DNA of 64,000 nucleotides. Origin: Anabaena azotica FACHB-119. Its GTDB lineage: Bacteria > Cyanobacteriota > Cyanobacteriia > Cyanobacteriales > Nostocaceae. Position numbers and translations under genes: made by a program. The DNA is taken from NCBI RefSeq assembly GCF_014697625.1, contig NZ_JACJSG010000002.1:217249-281248 (forward strand). Reading direction: 5' to 3'. Positions 19,477 to 29,900 of this stretch are shown here, in pieces; positions within the stretch are counted from its first letter, which is position 1; each line of letters begins with the position of its first letter. The notes beneath the pieces were generated by a model that saw only the letters and a program-made list of their open reading frames with translations, had not been told where the DNA came from and made no database searches.

Positions 19477-19797
19477 ATGGGTAAACCTGCCAACCACCGT
19501 AAATCCGCTTCGCGTAAAGATGGTAGATTAGTTTGGAATCATTCTACCCATTTGCCTGGCCTGATCCCTATTCTAGAACGCCTGTGTCAACAAGATGGTA
19601 TTCAAACCATTACACCAGGGGTAATTGGTAGGGTGAAAGGCCATTGCCCGAAAATGCAGCTACGTATATCTGTACCTATTCGCGGCGGTTATAAAATTAT
19701 CGCCCGTCAGGGTAAGACGGTGCAAGAGGTGTTTATCTTAACGCCTCTTGCTCAGGATACCCTCGAACAAATGATTGCGATCGCCTGCGGCACGTAA
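19477..19797 (+). CDS. DUF2103-type putative metal-binding protein
   Basis: 106-residue basic protein starting MGKPANHRKSASRKDG. The conserved features I associate with DUF2103 are VWNHSTHLPGLIPIL and a C-terminal basic beta region (LRISVPIRGGYKIIARQG). His and Cys residues (NHSTH, GHCPK) could bind a metal. An in-frame ATG 93 bases upstream lies inside clpS, so the ATG at 19,477 is chosen. Its tight coupling to clpS suggests a role near protein turnover, but this is only context. Confidence 0.7.
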   Translation: MGKPANHRKSASRKDGRLVWNHSTHLPGLIPILERLCQQDGIQTITPGVIGRVKGHCPKMQLRISVPIRGGYKIIARQGKTVQEVFILTPLAQDTLEQMIAIACGT

Positions 19798-19854
19798 CCC
19801 ATCGCCTTAATATCATAACTCAGCTTCATAAGTCTATAGTCAACTGACTACTGA

Positions 19855-20181
19855 CTAATCCTGAACTTCTTGCCTGACTGCAAATCTATGTAGTGGCAAA
19901 CTCAATATACAAGAAAAAGTTAAAAAATATGACAAAGCCGTAGTTACTCTCAACATCATCATCATCGGTTCGTAGTTAGGAAAGACGATCTTTTCCAAAC
20001 CAAAGGCCACACAATAAACAAGCCAATAACTAAAGCTCATTCTCAATAAAATTTTCTCTGTTTCTTCCCGTTCGTCATCCTTTGTACCCTTGCGCTCCCA
20101 CAGCAGCATTAAACCCAGAATACAAGCCACAAAGGAAACAGCAACCACAGACCCATGACACAAGAAATTCACTCCGTGCAT
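19855..20181 (-). CDS. Small membrane protein of unknown function
   Basis: 108 residues with about three membrane segments: residues ~8-28 (GSVVAVSFVACILGLMLLW), ~48-66 (MSFSYWLVYCVAFGLEKIV) and ~75-97 (MMMLRVTTALSYFLTFSCIL). A charged loop (ERKGTKDDEREETEKI) separates the first two. Opposite strand to and convergent with the clpS operon. No recognised family. Confidence 0.6.
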   Translation of the reverse strand: MHGVNFLCHGSVVAVSFVACILGLMLLWERKGTKDDEREETEKILLRMSFSYWLVYCVAFGLEKIVFPNYEPMMMMLRVTTALSYFLTFSCILSLPLHRFAVRQEVQD

Positions 20182-20468
20182 CTGTATTTATCCTAAATTT
20201 TGCCATTGAGATTCAGTCTAAAGGAATAGTCCTTCAGTCAACACAAAATAGTAACAAACTGCAATATAAAGCCATGCTTTTTGTTAACAAATGCAACGAT
20301 AAATATATCAGTTTGATTTAATCAAAAATTATTACTTATTGTTAAATTTATAAGTATTTTAATGAATTTCTATTGACAGAAACAGCAACATATTCCAAGT
20401 ATAAGTCTATACTTGCTTAGTCATACCGAGTTGTGTTTAAAGATGTTTGTTTTAGCAGGAAAGGAAGC

Positions 20469-20584
20469 AACCCACCCCTAGCCCCTCCCAAGAGGGGAAC
20501 CCACCCCTAGCACCTCCCAAGAGGGGAACCCACCCCTAGCCCCTCCCAAGAGGGGAACCCACCCCTAGCCCCTCCCAAGAGGGG
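20469..20584. repeat. Four tandem copies of a 29-base GC-rich unit
   Basis: Units start at 20,469, 20,498, 20,527 and 20,556 with one base difference (CCC/CAC) in the second. Each unit holds CCCCTC-CCAA-GAGGGG, a 6-bp hairpin. Single copies lie at 16,072-16,100 (inverted) and 25,655-25,683. Confidence 0.9.
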
Positions 20585-20633
20585 AACGGGAAGTAGCACA
20601 GAGTAAGATACTATCTTTGACTGCAACTTAGTT

Positions 20634-20874
20634 AGGACTTACGCAAGTGTCATAATCAAACTAACTGTAGTGGCTTGGCAAGCCTAAAATAGTGCATTAG
20701 CGAATTGCTCATCTGCGTTCATCTGCGTTCATCTGCGTTCCATTTTTTTCAAATCTATTGCCACATTTTAGCCTTGACACGCCAGTAGGGTGCGTCAGCT
20801 TCAATAATTTCGCACAGATTAAAGGATTTTCCACATCTGACGCACCCTACTACTGTGCCAGTTGCGTAAGTCCT
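20634..20874. mobile_element. MITE-like element, ~241 bp, AGGACTTACGCAA ends
   Basis: Left end AGGACTTACGCAAGTGTCA; right end, read inverted, AGGACTTACGCAACTGGCA, so the terminal inverted repeats match over ~15 of 19 bases. GTT flanks both ends and may be a target duplication. A TAGGGTGCGTCAG inverted repeat (20,786-20,849) is nested inside. Half copies occur at 18,274, 32,571-32,637 and 57,860. Confidence 0.7.
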
Positions 20875-21158
20875 GTTATAGCAGTCGAAGCATAGGTTAG
20901 GACAACATACAATTTTAAAACCTTTAATTTCAAAGGCTTCCAGCCCTGTCAAGAGTCCCCTATAACCCAATACGGTTCAGATAAGAATAATTAACCGCCG
21001 ATAAACGCCGATAAACGCCGATAAATCAGGATGTTTCCCTCAAATTTGCCATTATATCTAGTCTTAACTGAACTGTATTGCCCTATAACCTGTCCCCTGC
21101 TATAGTATGAAACTTCTTATAGTACAATATTACCATAAAAAGAGACTCTAACAATATC

Positions 21159-21187
21159 AACCCCACACTGCACCCGTGGGGTTTTTA
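21159..21187 (+). terminator. Plus-strand hairpin terminator without an upstream gene
   Basis: CCCCAC (21,161-21,166) pairs with GTGGGG (21,176-21,181), followed by TTTTT. No plus-strand gene precedes it within 1 kb, so it may end a short untranslated transcript starting near the TACAAT at ~21,123, or be a relic. Confidence 0.45.
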
Positions 21188-21285
21188 TAATTCTAAACTC
21201 CTCATCTAAAAGTCCTTCACAAAAACCTCTGTGTCTTCGTGTCTCTGTGGTGAAAAATACCCCTTAAACACAAACAAAAACTACC

Positions 21286-22698
21286 TTAATCAATCAACCC
21301 CTCCAACTCAACCTGTAAATCTTGAGTTAAGATACCCACAGCCTTTTTAGCAGCTTGGCGGTTATTTTGTACCTGTTCCCAACGTTGCGTAACCGAAATA
21401 GGCGTACCCACCTTAATTATCGCTTGACGCAAACCTAACCTTGGTCGCCCTGGTAGAGTGGATTGTTGTATACGAGCCAGCATATCAAACATCAGTAAAG
21501 CCGTCTCGGCAAATCTATCAGCACTGTGCTTTTCTTGAATATAACTAGCGTTGACAGCGACAAAACTTTCCACCAGACGCATATGCTGTACTCGTAAGTC
21601 TGCTTCTTGGGCTACCCAGTCAGCTAAACCGCGTCGCAAAGGCGGTAAAGTATCGATATCGGGTAAGTCATCGCGGTAAATCCAATTCCAACTCGCCTCT
21701 TCCAAACGGCGACAACGGTCGATAAAATTACCTTGGGCAGGTATGCCAAAATATTTTTCAGATACTTGTAAAGCTTTATCTAATAAACGATGCAGTCTAG
21801 CAATTAACACTTCATTGGACGTAGCGGTTTCCGCAGTCACAATAGTTGTGGGAATATCTTGATGGTAGAAGCGGCGATAAAACTCTTCCATCTCCGTAAT
21901 TAGATATTCACCCAACCGACAAATGCGTTGATAGTAAATTTCTGGCTCATGTTTTGCCGACTCAGCAATTGATTGTACTGGTAAACCACTATCAGCTTCT
22001 AACTTACTCAACAACCCAGCCAACTTTGACCAAGGCGGTGTAACGTAGCGATATTGGATAGATACTGGGACAATCATAACAGCCTCAGTGCGGTTAGCTT
22101 TGTGCAAATCTTCCACACACCAAAAACCCAATTGAGCCACACCCGGTTCTAAAGGGCTGACAATCCCACTATGACCATTATTACCACCTTCAGGGGCAAC
22201 AGCGATCGGGAATTGAGCATTAGCAAATAAATCTCGCGCCGTTTGGATAGCTTGTCTATCTAACCGCCTTCCGCGACGAATTGGAACACCCCCCAACCGG
22301 GAAAATAACCAACCCAACCAATTCCCAGCCCATATCGTCATTCCTCGGTCGTAAACAAAATGGCTGTGGACAGGATATTGCAACTGGATGCCCTTTTGCC
22401 GCGCCACCTGTGGGACAATGCGAGAAATGAAGTACAGCATACACAAGGGGTCTTCCACTTCTGGGTGACGAAACGCCAACAAGAAGCGAATTTTACCCGC
22501 TTGGAATTGTTGATAGAGTTGGGCTAAGACCTCAGCGTTCTCCCCTTGTATATCGACAATACCAGCCGGGAGCCAAGGGCGAGTGCGAAAACGCAATACA
22601 AGGGGTAGCCACCACTGCATTAGTCGCAGGATCAGCAGATTAAAGTTGTGAGGGATAAATTTTAAGGGCGGTTGGGTGGAGTTAATTAATTTAGGCAA
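21286..22698 (-). CDS. PlsC-like 1-acylglycerol-3-phosphate acyltransferase, long form
   Basis: Probable phospholipid-synthesis acyltransferase acting at the membrane. The catalytic H-x4-D is seen as HPEVED in LLAFRHPEVEDPL, and the second block as IAVAPEGGNNGHSG, where family members usually have FPEG. At 470 residues it is about twice the size of a minimal PlsC: the acyltransferase domain fills the first ~250 residues and a helical C-terminal half follows. That long form is common in cyanobacteria, but its exact substrate is uncertain. It is monocistronic and divergent from the methyltransferase gene at 22,807. Confidence 0.8.
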   Translation of the reverse strand: MPKLINSTQPPLKFIPHNFNLLILRLMQWWLPLVLRFRTRPWLPAGIVDIQGENAEVLAQLYQQFQAGKIRFLLAFRHPEVEDPLCMLYFISRIVPQVARQKGIQLQYPVHSHFVYDRGMTIWAGNWLGWLFSRLGGVPIRRGRRLDRQAIQTARDLFANAQFPIAVAPEGGNNGHSGIVSPLEPGVAQLGFWCVEDLHKANRTEAVMIVPVSIQYRYVTPPWSKLAGLLSKLEADSGLPVQSIAESAKHEPEIYYQRICRLGEYLITEMEEFYRRFYHQDIPTTIVTAETATSNEVLIARLHRLLDKALQVSEKYFGIPAQGNFIDRCRRLEEASWNWIYRDDLPDIDTLPPLRRGLADWVAQEADLRVQHMRLVESFVAVNASYIQEKHSADRFAETALLMFDMLARIQQSTLPGRPRLGLRQAIIKVGTPISVTQRWEQVQNNRQAAKKAVGILTQDLQVELEGLID

Positions 22699-22806
22699 GT
22701 GATGCTCCCATCTGTGTAATTAACAATATATGCCTAATTGATTTTGGCACTTCTAAAAGCAAGCGATCGCTGTTAGCTTAAATTATGAGTTACGCCACCC
22801 AACCAG

Positions 22807-23442
22807 ATGAACACACCACCAGACCCACGCAAATACGCCCCAGCCACACAGCGCAACCGCGAACCCATCTTAGAAGTGCTATTACAAGTCTTACCTGCCA
22901 GTGGCACAATTTTAGAAATAGCAAGTGGTACTGGTGAACACGCCATTTTCTTCGCCCCCCGCCTCAGTCCGCGTCAATGGCTACCCTCCGACCCCAACCC
23001 CGAATTACGAGCCAGCATAACCGCTTGGACAGCCCAATTTCCCGCCGATAATCTTTATCCACCCCTAGAACTTGATGCTAGTCAGCCAATATGGCCAGTA
23101 GAACTAGACGCAGACTTACCATCCCCCATTGTTGCCATAGTCAATATCAATATGATTCACATTTCCCCTTGGTCAGCCTGTTTAGGACTCATGGCTGGCG
23201 CTGGGCGGATTTTGCCACCAGGGGGTATCCTGTATCTATACGGCCCTTACAAACAAGGCACAGAGCATACCGCACCCAGTAACGCCACTTTCGATCAATC
23301 ATTACGCTCTCAAAATCCAGACTGGGGTGTACGTAACCTAGAAGATGTGGTTGCAGCAGCTCAAGAACAGAATCTTCAACTACAAAAAGTCTACCAAATG
23401 CCTGCAAATAACCTTTCCGTAGTTTTTCAACTCTGCGTATAA
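22807..23442 (+). CDS. DUF938-type SAM-dependent methyltransferase
   Basis: 211 residues. The start RKYAPATQRNREPIL is typical of DUF938, and the Rossmann motif I for S-adenosylmethionine reads LEIASGTGEHA. Acidic loop WLPSDPNPEL follows as expected. Substrate unknown. Divergent from plsC, with ~108 bases between, and followed four bases later by a tRNA-Ala gene on the opposite strand. Confidence 0.8.
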   Translation: MNTPPDPRKYAPATQRNREPILEVLLQVLPASGTILEIASGTGEHAIFFAPRLSPRQWLPSDPNPELRASITAWTAQFPADNLYPPLELDASQPIWPVELDADLPSPIVAIVNINMIHISPWSACLGLMAGAGRILPPGGILYLYGPYKQGTEHTAPSNATFDQSLRSQNPDWGVRNLEDVVAAAQEQNLQLQKVYQMPANNLSVVFQLCV

Positions 23443-23445
23443 AAA

Positions 23446-23518
23446 TGGAGATTAGCAGACTCGAACTGCTGACATCCTGCTTGCAAAGCAGGCGCTCTAC
23501 CAACTGAGCTAAACCCCC
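23446..23518 (-). tRNA. tRNA-Ala (anticodon UGC)
   Basis: Reads from 23,518 down: a GGGGGTT acceptor, D-loop AGCTCAGTTGGTAGAGC, anticodon stem CCTGC-TTTGCAA-GCAGG with anticodon TGC, T-loop GTTCGAG and closing AATCTCC plus discriminator A. The acceptor includes a G3-U70 pair, the identity element of tRNA-Ala. CCA is not encoded. Confidence 0.95.
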
Positions 23519-23577
23519 GTAAAATTAAATTAGTAACCATAATTATTATAACCGAAGACTCTGATTTTGACAAAGGG

Positions 23578-24489
23578 ATGAACCAAAAAAATACACAAAT
23601 TGTGGCAACATTTTATAAGTTCGTGAGTTTGCCGGATTTCGCCGAGAAACAAGACCCCCTGTTAGCCTACTGTTTAGACCAAGGTATCAAGGGGACAATT
23701 CTCCTAGCCCAAGAAGGAATCAACGGGACAATTGCAGGTTCGCGTCCAGCTATTGACGCTGTATTGTCCTATCTGCGTTCTGACCCCCGCTTACAAGACC
23801 TAGAACACAAAGAGTCTACCGCCGACAACCCACCATTTGAGCGGATGAAGGTGCGGTTGAAAAAAGAAATTGTTACCTTGGGTTTACCGGAAGTTGACCC
23901 CAATGAACAGGTGGGCACTTATGTTACGCCGCAAGAATGGAATGAGTTAATTTCTGACCCGGAAGTAACGGTAATTGACACTCGTAACGATTACGAAGTA
24001 CATATTGGCACTTTCAAAGGGGCGCAAAATCCCCAAACTAATTCATTTCGGGATTTCCCCGAATATGTCCGCCAAAACCTTGACCCTAGTAAACAAAAGA
24101 AAGTTGCCATGTTTTGTACTGGGGGTATTCGTTGCGAAAAAGCCTCATCTTTTATGCTGTCTCAAGGTTTTGCAGAGGTGTATCACTTGAAAGGGGGGAT
24201 ACTCAAGTATTTGGAGGAAGTTCCACCGGAAGACAGTTTGTGGGAAGGTGAATGTTTTGTCTTTGATGAACGCATAGCTGTAGGTCATGGGTTAGAGCCG
24301 GGAAGTCATGATTTATGCTTCTGTTGTGGACATCCATTGTCGGAGGAGGATAAAGCATCAGCGAAGTATGAGGAGGGGATTTCTTGTCCTTGGTGTTTTG
24401 ATGGTTTGACTGAGGAGAAGAGAGTCAGACAACAGGAGAAATGGCGACAGTTGCAGTTAAAAATGTTGAGAGTTGATACTGCATCGTAG
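23578..24489 (+). CDS. trhO: tRNA uridine-34 hydroxylase, rhodanese family
   Basis: TrhO/YceA family: oxygen-dependent 5-hydroxylation of wobble uridine 34. Starts [21 protein letters not shown]-terminal acylphosphatase-like part contains [12 protein letters not shown]; the rhodanese domain (about 120-220) holds the active-site loop [12 protein letters not shown]; a Cys-rich C-terminus ([16 protein letters not shown]) could bind zinc. 303 residues fit the family. Lies just beyond a tRNA gene of opposite strand. Confidence 0.9.
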   Translation: MNQKNTQIVATFYKFVSLPDFAEKQDPLLAYCLDQGIKGTILLAQEGINGTIAGSRPAIDAVLSYLRSDPRLQDLEHKESTADNPPFERMKVRLKKEIVTLGLPEVDPNEQVGTYVTPQEWNELISDPEVTVIDTRNDYEVHIGTFKGAQNPQTNSFRDFPEYVRQNLDPSKQKKVAMFCTGGIRCEKASSFMLSQGFAEVYHLKGGILKYLEEVPPEDSLWEGECFVFDERIAVGHGLEPGSHDLCFCCGHPLSEEDKASAKYEEGISCPWCFDGLTEEKRVRQQEKWRQLQLKMLRVDTAS

Positions 24490-24527
24490 ACTAATATGAT
24501 CACTGTGATTAACTCATCATCACCGCT

Positions 24528-25628
24528 ATGAAAGCTATATCCAGTCCCATCAACCTGTTGGAATATGAACAGTTAGCCAAAACTCATCTATCTCAGATGG
24601 CTTTGGACTATTATATCAGTGGGGCTGGGGATGAAATGACGCTGCGAGATAACCGTGCAGCTTTTGAGCGAGTCAAGCTGCGCCCAAAGATGCTAGTTGA
24701 TGTCAGCGAAATTAACCTGACTACCTCGGTGTTGGGAGAGCCTTTGCAATTACCGCTACTAATTGCACCGATGGCGTTTCAATGTTTGGCGCATCCTGAT
24801 GGGGAACTAGCCACAGCAACGGCGGCTGCATCAGCAGGTTTGGGTATGGTGTTGAGTACCTTGTCTACCCAAAGTATAGAAGATGTGGCAGAGGTTGGGA
24901 GTAAATTTGACAATGCTCTGCAATGGTTCCAACTTTACATCCATAAAGACCGGGGATTGACTCGTGCTTTAGTAGAAAAAGCTTATGCAGCAGGTTATAA
25001 GGCTCTTTGCTTGACTGTGGATGCGCCTGTGTTGGGACAAAGAGAACGCGATCGCCACAATGAGTTTACCTTGCCTGCTGGGCTACAATTAGCTAATCTA
25101 GTTAACATATCCGGGTTAGAAATTCCTGATGAGCAAGAAGAATCGGGATTATTTACTTATTTCGCCCAACAACTAGACCCGGCTTTGACTTGGGACGATT
25201 TGGAATGGTTGCAATCTTTATCTCCTCTACCGTTAGTAGTTAAAGGGATTTTACGCAGCGATGATGCAGTGCGGGCGGTGGAGTATGGAGCCAAAGCCAT
25301 TGTAGTGTCTAATCATGGGGGCAGACAATTAGATGGTGCGATCGCCTCATTAGATGCTCTCAGTGAAATAGTACCAGCCGTCAATGGTAGAGCCGAGGTT
25401 CTAGTAGATGGCGGTATTCGTCGGGGTACAGATATTCTCAAAGCCTTAGCTATAGGCGCACAAGCTGTATTAATCGGTAGACCAATTTTGTGGGGACTAG
25501 CTGTAGGCGGACAAGCGGGTGTATCTCATGTAATATCTTTACTGCAAAAAGAGCTAAATGTAGCAATGGCTCTTATGGGTTGTTCTACACTAGCGGAGAT
25601 CGATTCTAGTTTCCTGCATTTTAAGTGA
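24528..25628 (+). CDS. FMN-dependent L-lactate/glycolate oxidase family protein
   Basis: Alpha-hydroxy-acid oxidase: oxidises L-lactate or glycolate with FMN, passing electrons to oxygen. Visible features: ALDYYISGAGDE near the N-terminus, PLLIAPMAFQ, FQLYIHKDR, the active-site SNHGGRQLDG and FMN phosphate region LVDGGIRRGTDILKALA. 366 residues, normal for the family. In nitrogen-fixing Nostoc a closely similar enzyme acts mainly as lactate oxidase; the choice cannot be made from sequence reading alone. Start ATG 38 bases after the trhO stop, so perhaps co-transcribed. Confidence 0.88.
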   Translation: MKAISSPINLLEYEQLAKTHLSQMALDYYISGAGDEMTLRDNRAAFERVKLRPKMLVDVSEINLTTSVLGEPLQLPLLIAPMAFQCLAHPDGELATATAAASAGLGMVLSTLSTQSIEDVAEVGSKFDNALQWFQLYIHKDRGLTRALVEKAYAAGYKALCLTVDAPVLGQRERDRHNEFTLPAGLQLANLVNISGLEIPDEQEESGLFTYFAQQLDPALTWDDLEWLQSLSPLPLVVKGILRSDDAVRAVEYGAKAIVVSNHGGRQLDGAIASLDALSEIVPAVNGRAEVLVDGGIRRGTDILKALAIGAQAVLIGRPILWGLAVGGQAGVSHVISLLQKELNVAMALMGCSTLAEIDSSFLHFK

Positions 25629-25798
25629 AGGGGAGATGAGGGAGATGAGGGAGAAACCCACCCCTAACCCCTCCCAAGAGGGGAACAGGAAGCAGAGGGC
25701 AATAACTTTTGACTATGGACTATGGACTGTTGACTAATTTCAACCAACTCCTTGCCATAACCTAAATGCCTGTACTATAATAGTGAAGTTGCCTCCAA
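25629..25798. repeat. Repeats upstream of tRNA-Leu
   Basis: GAGATGAGG heptamer-type run (25,630-25,652), one copy of the 29-base unit (25,655-25,683) and GACTATG heptamers (25,711-25,730). Confidence 0.7.
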
Positions 25799-25882
25799 GG
25801 GCGGGTGGCGAAACTGGTAGACGCACCACACTCAAAATGTGGCGACCTTGCGGTCATAGGAGTTCGATTCTCCTCCTGCCCA
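25799..25882 (+). tRNA. tRNA-Leu (anticodon CAA)
   Basis: GGGCGGG acceptor pairs with CCTGCCC; D-arm GCGAAACTGGTAGACGC; anticodon stem CCACA-CTCAAAA-TGTGG with anticodon CAA; long variable arm CGACCTTGCGGTCATAG typical of class II tRNAs; T-arm GGAGTTCGATTCTCC; discriminator A. 84 bases, CCA not encoded. Confidence 0.95.
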
Positions 25883-26065
25883 CTGTTTACTAAAAAGAGA
25901 AAGTAGATGCGATTAAAAAGATGGGAATCTCCCCGCCGAGAAGGGAGAAATGATAAAGGTAGAGGCGGTTCTGCCAGAAAGAGACAACTGAAAAAGCAAA
26001 GACAAATGTTGCGGCAAAAGCTCAAAGAAGCTAACCAGCAAGACAACAAAAAGAATAATCAAAAT

Positions 26066-26098
26066 GGGGGAGATAAACCAATCTTCCCCATTTTTTTT
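26066..26098 (+). terminator. Rho-independent terminator downstream of tRNA-Leu
   Basis: GGGGGAGA and TCTTCCCC form a GC-rich stem with an 8-base loop, followed by eight T. It reads plus-strand and probably ends the tRNA-Leu transcript about 180 bases after the tRNA. Confidence 0.75.
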
Positions 26099-26291
26099 GC
26101 ACTACCTTTGTCAGTGGTTAGTAGTCAGTTGTTTTTCCCGGATTTCTCACCACAGCTATCAAAGCCTGTGCTTGTGCAGGTTCGCTAGTATTCGCTACTG
26201 GGAGTGTAAACCCTAGCCTTTTTTAAGAGGGATAGGGGGATAAATTAGTGCTTGATATCACAATCAACGGCTGAAAACATACTCTTATATT

Positions 26292-26770
26292 AAGTTCGGA
26301 TGAATAGTATAATAATAAGATTAGAACAGTTGCTGTGCATCTAAAACGAATTGCGATCGTTAACCACATGAGTACAGAGGAGCTGTTGGTTCGCTATCGT
26401 CAGACGACACAAGCAACAGAACGTAGCCATTACCAAATAATATGGTTATTAGCCACAGGAAAAACAGTGAATGAGGTGGCGCAAGTAACAGGATATACAA
26501 GAATTTGGATTTATCAATTAATAAAACGTTATAACCAAATCATCTATTTACCTGCCTATTCGCCTGAACTACAACCCGCAGAACGCTTGTGGCCTTTAGC
26601 TAACGAGATTGTCGCTAATCACTCTCCAAGTTCTTTAGATGAATTAGAAGCTTTGTTAGTGCTTGGTTGCCAAGAACTGATGAAACAACATAATTTAATC
26701 TCTGGTCTAACTTGCTACCACTGGTGGCCAAGAACCAGGGAAGCTTAATTATCAGTGTTTATCCGAACTT
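26292..26770 (+). mobile_element. Internally deleted IS630-type element
   Basis: Perfect 10-base terminal inverted repeats, AAGTTCGGAT (26,292-26,301) and ATCCGAACTT (26,761-26,770), enclose a transposase gene missing its middle. At ~479 bp it is under half of a normal IS630 element. It retains both ends and could be mobilised in trans by a full copy. Confidence 0.7.
26335..26748 (+). pseudogene. IS630-family transposase with internal deletion
   Basis: An in-frame 137-codon remnant. The N-terminal part (VRYRQTTQATERSHYQIIWLL, then TVNEVAQVTGYTRIWIYQLIKRYN) is the helix-turn-helix of IS630/Tc1-type transposases. It is joined directly to a C-terminal part reading IYLPAYSPELQPAERLWPLANE, which holds the final Glu of the DDE triad. 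The first and second Asp regions are gone, so it cannot be an active transposase. Because the deletion kept the frame, a DNA-binding fragment might still be made. Start could be GTG 26,335 or ATG 26,368. Confidence 0.75.
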
Positions 26771-26975
26771 GATATTAGGGGGGATCAAGCGAAATATTGC
26801 ATACTTGTGAGACATCTTCTAATCAGCAACGCCAAGATATTACTTTCATCTAACTGCTGACATAAGAATTGCTAACGTCTAAAAATATATCTAATGGTTT
26901 AATAGAATCTGGTCAAAAACACTGTACTTTAATAAAAGATTACGCAATTCTCCTACTTTGGCTTGGTTGTAAGCA

Positions 26976-29900
26976 ATGAACTCTAGGCGCTCTAAAAAAT
27001 CTCAGTCGAATACTCCTGATGGAGAGCAGCAAGGGAACGAAAATCAATCATTTCCGATAGTTGGGATTGGAGCATCTGCCGGTGGGTTGGAAGCATTTAC
27101 ACAGTTACTCAGCCATTTACCCTCCGATACGGGCATGGGATTTGTATTAATTCAGCATCTCAGTCCCAACCAAAAAAGTATTCTAGCTGAGATTTTAGCC
27201 AATACAACTCAAATGCCTGTAGAGCAAGCCCAGAATGACATGGTGGTGGAACCAAATCATGTATATGTGATTCCGCCCAATGTTATGCTGACTATCTCTG
27301 GTGGTAAGCTGCAACTGAGTCCGCGTCAGCAGGTGCGGGGACATGTGATGTCAGTTGATACATTCTTCTTTTCCTTGGCTGAGGATCAGGGAAGTAAAGC
27401 TATTGGTATTGTGTTGTCTGGGGGTGATGCTGATGGTGCAAGGGGGCTGGAAGTCATCAAGGAAGCTGGCGGGATTACTTTTGCTCAGTGTGAGGACACA
27501 GCCCAAGTCAGCAGTATGCCTAAAACGGCTGTCGCTTCTGGTCAGGTAGACTTTGTATTAAGGCCACAAGAAATTGCTCAGGAGTTGGCTAAACTCAGTC
27601 GTCATCCCTACGTCAGTCGCTCCAGCAAGGGAAAATCGGCTGAAGTTCTACCCAAAGCAGGGGATGCTCTGGCGACAATTTTTAATCTGTTAAAGGCGGC
27701 GACGGGAGTTGATTTTCACCAATATAAGGAAACCACCCTCAAGCGCCGCATTCTCCGGCGGATGATTTTATATAAGTTGGAGAGATTAGAGGATTATGTA
27801 AGTTATTTGCAAGAGCATTCTGAGGAAGTCAAAGCCCTGTCTCAGGATGTGCTAATTAATGTTACCAGTTTCTTCCGAGATCCTGAAGCTTTTGATGCTT
27901 TAAAAACTAAGGTATTTCCGAAAATTATCAAAGAACATAATGCCAATTTTCCTATCCGTGTGTGGGTGGCGGGATGTTCTACAGGGGAAGAAGCCTATTC
28001 AATTGCTATCTGCTTACTGGAATATTTGCATAATCAGGGGATTAATAAACCAATCCAAATTTTTGCTACAGATATTAATGAATCAGCCATTGAGAAGGCG
28101 AGGATAGGTATTTACAAGCATAACCAATTAATTGATGTTTCACGCGATCGCCTGCAATGCTTTTTTGTCTCCATAGATGATGGCTATCAAATTAGCAAGC
28201 CAGTGCGAGAGTTGTGTGTCTTTGCTAAACAAAACCTCATCGGCGATCCTCCCTTTTCCCACCTTGACCTAATTACCTGCCGCAATGTCCTAATTTATTT
28301 GAGTTCGGCTGTGCAAAAGAAACTACTGCCTATTTTCCACTATGGTTTAAATTCAACTGGGTTTTTAATGCTCGGTACTTCGGAAACAGTAGGTGAGTTT
28401 ACCGAATTGTTCACCTTGATTGACAGAAAATACAAACTTTATTCCCGCAAACTGGGTAATACTACCCTGGGAATTGATTTAGTTGGCAATAACCAACCGA
28501 GCGAAACTGTCCAACTTCCACAACCAAGGAGCGAAGAAGCTTGGAATGATTTGGAAATGGCAAAAGTAGCTGACCAAATTGTGTTGGATCAGTTCGCTCC
28601 AGTTGGTGTAATTATTGACAGCGAATTAGAAATTTTGCAATTTCGCGGACAGACTAGCCCCTATCTGCAACCACCATCAGGCAGACCTAGCTTTAATTTG
28701 CTGAAAATGGCTAGGGAAGAATTAAGGCTAGATTTACGTACCACTTTTCACCAAGCTAGAAAGCGCAATCTAGCGGTGAGGAAACAAGGCATACAAATTG
28801 CCGATGGCGATCGCCTCAAACTGGTGCAGATAGATATACTACCATTTAATCCGCCCAATACCACAAAACGCTACTTTTTAGTAATGTTTACGGATATGGG
28901 GCCGCTTACCTCTCCTATGTTAGATGTGGCGAAAACTCCTACTGCTATCAGAAAACGTAAACCCACAGATGAAGAAAAAGAAATTAACCACATCAGACAA
29001 GAGTTAGCCACTACTAAAGAATATTTGCAGTCAATTATTGAAGAACAACAAGCCACTAATCAAGACCTCAGAGCCGCTAACGAAGAAATTCTTTCGAGTA
29101 ACGAAGAGTTGCAAAGCACCAATGAGGAGTTAGAAACGGCGAAAGAGGAAATACAGGCAACTAATGAAGAATTAAACACCATTAACGACGAATTACAACG
29201 CCGCAACCTGGAATCCTCCCAAGTTAACAACGATTTACAAAACCTCCTCAGCAGTATCAATATACCCATCCTCATGTTAGGGGGTGATTTACGCATTCGC
29301 CGCTTTACTCCGGTAGCCGAGAGGATTTTCAACCTCATTCCCTCCGATGTCGGGCGGCGATTTAGTGATATAAATCACAACTTAAATATTCCCGACTTAG
29401 AACAGCAAATTCTCTGTGTCATCAACACACTCAACTTTAAAGCACAGGAAATCCAAGACCATGAGGGACATTGGTATGATTTACGCATCCGCCCCTATCG
29501 CACAGTAGAGAACAAAATCGACGGTGCAGTAGTAGTATTAGTTGATATCGACGACCTCAAACGCAGCGCCAGGCAAATTACCGCCGCCAGGGATTACGCC
29601 GAGGCAATTGTCGCCACAGTGCGGGAATCACTGATAGTGTTAGATACAGAATTAAAAGTAATTACCGCAAATCAATTCTTTTATGAAAAATTCCATGTAT
29701 CACCAGAAGAGACAGAACAACAACTGATTTATGAGATTGGTAATGGACAGTGGGATATACCCGAATTGCGATCGCTCCTAGAAGACATTCTCCCCCATCA
29801 AAGCCAGTTCCAAAACTTAGCAATTGAGCATGAATTTGAGGAGATTGGGCGGAAAATCATGCGGTTGAATGCGCGGAAACTCTCACACATCCACGACGCA

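Larger units (their letters stand above)
20182..21285. other. 1.1-kb repeat-rich gap
   Basis: No credible gene. In order: A/T-rich sequence to ~20,450 (promoter region for the membrane protein on the minus strand), a 4 x 29-base tandem repeat (20,469-20,584), a MITE-like element (20,634-20,874), a degenerate ATAGCAG-family repeat (from 20,878), three CGCCGATAAA units (20,996-21,026), and a plus-strand hairpin terminator (21,159-21,187). Confidence 0.6.

Noticed and set aside
20755..20970. Minus-strand 71-codon frame with several cysteines
   Set aside because: Lies across two dispersed repeats; the CxxC-like pattern comes from repeat sequence.
25762..26049. Minus-strand frame overlapping tRNA-Leu
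   Set aside because: Runs through the tRNA gene on the opposite strand; Cys/Arg/Ser-rich shadow composition.
25907..26188. Plus-strand 93-codon frame after tRNA-Leu
   Set aside because: Reads through a strong terminator (26,066-26,098). The first ~55 residues are basic and low-complexity, so a truncated small protein is not excluded but is unsupported.
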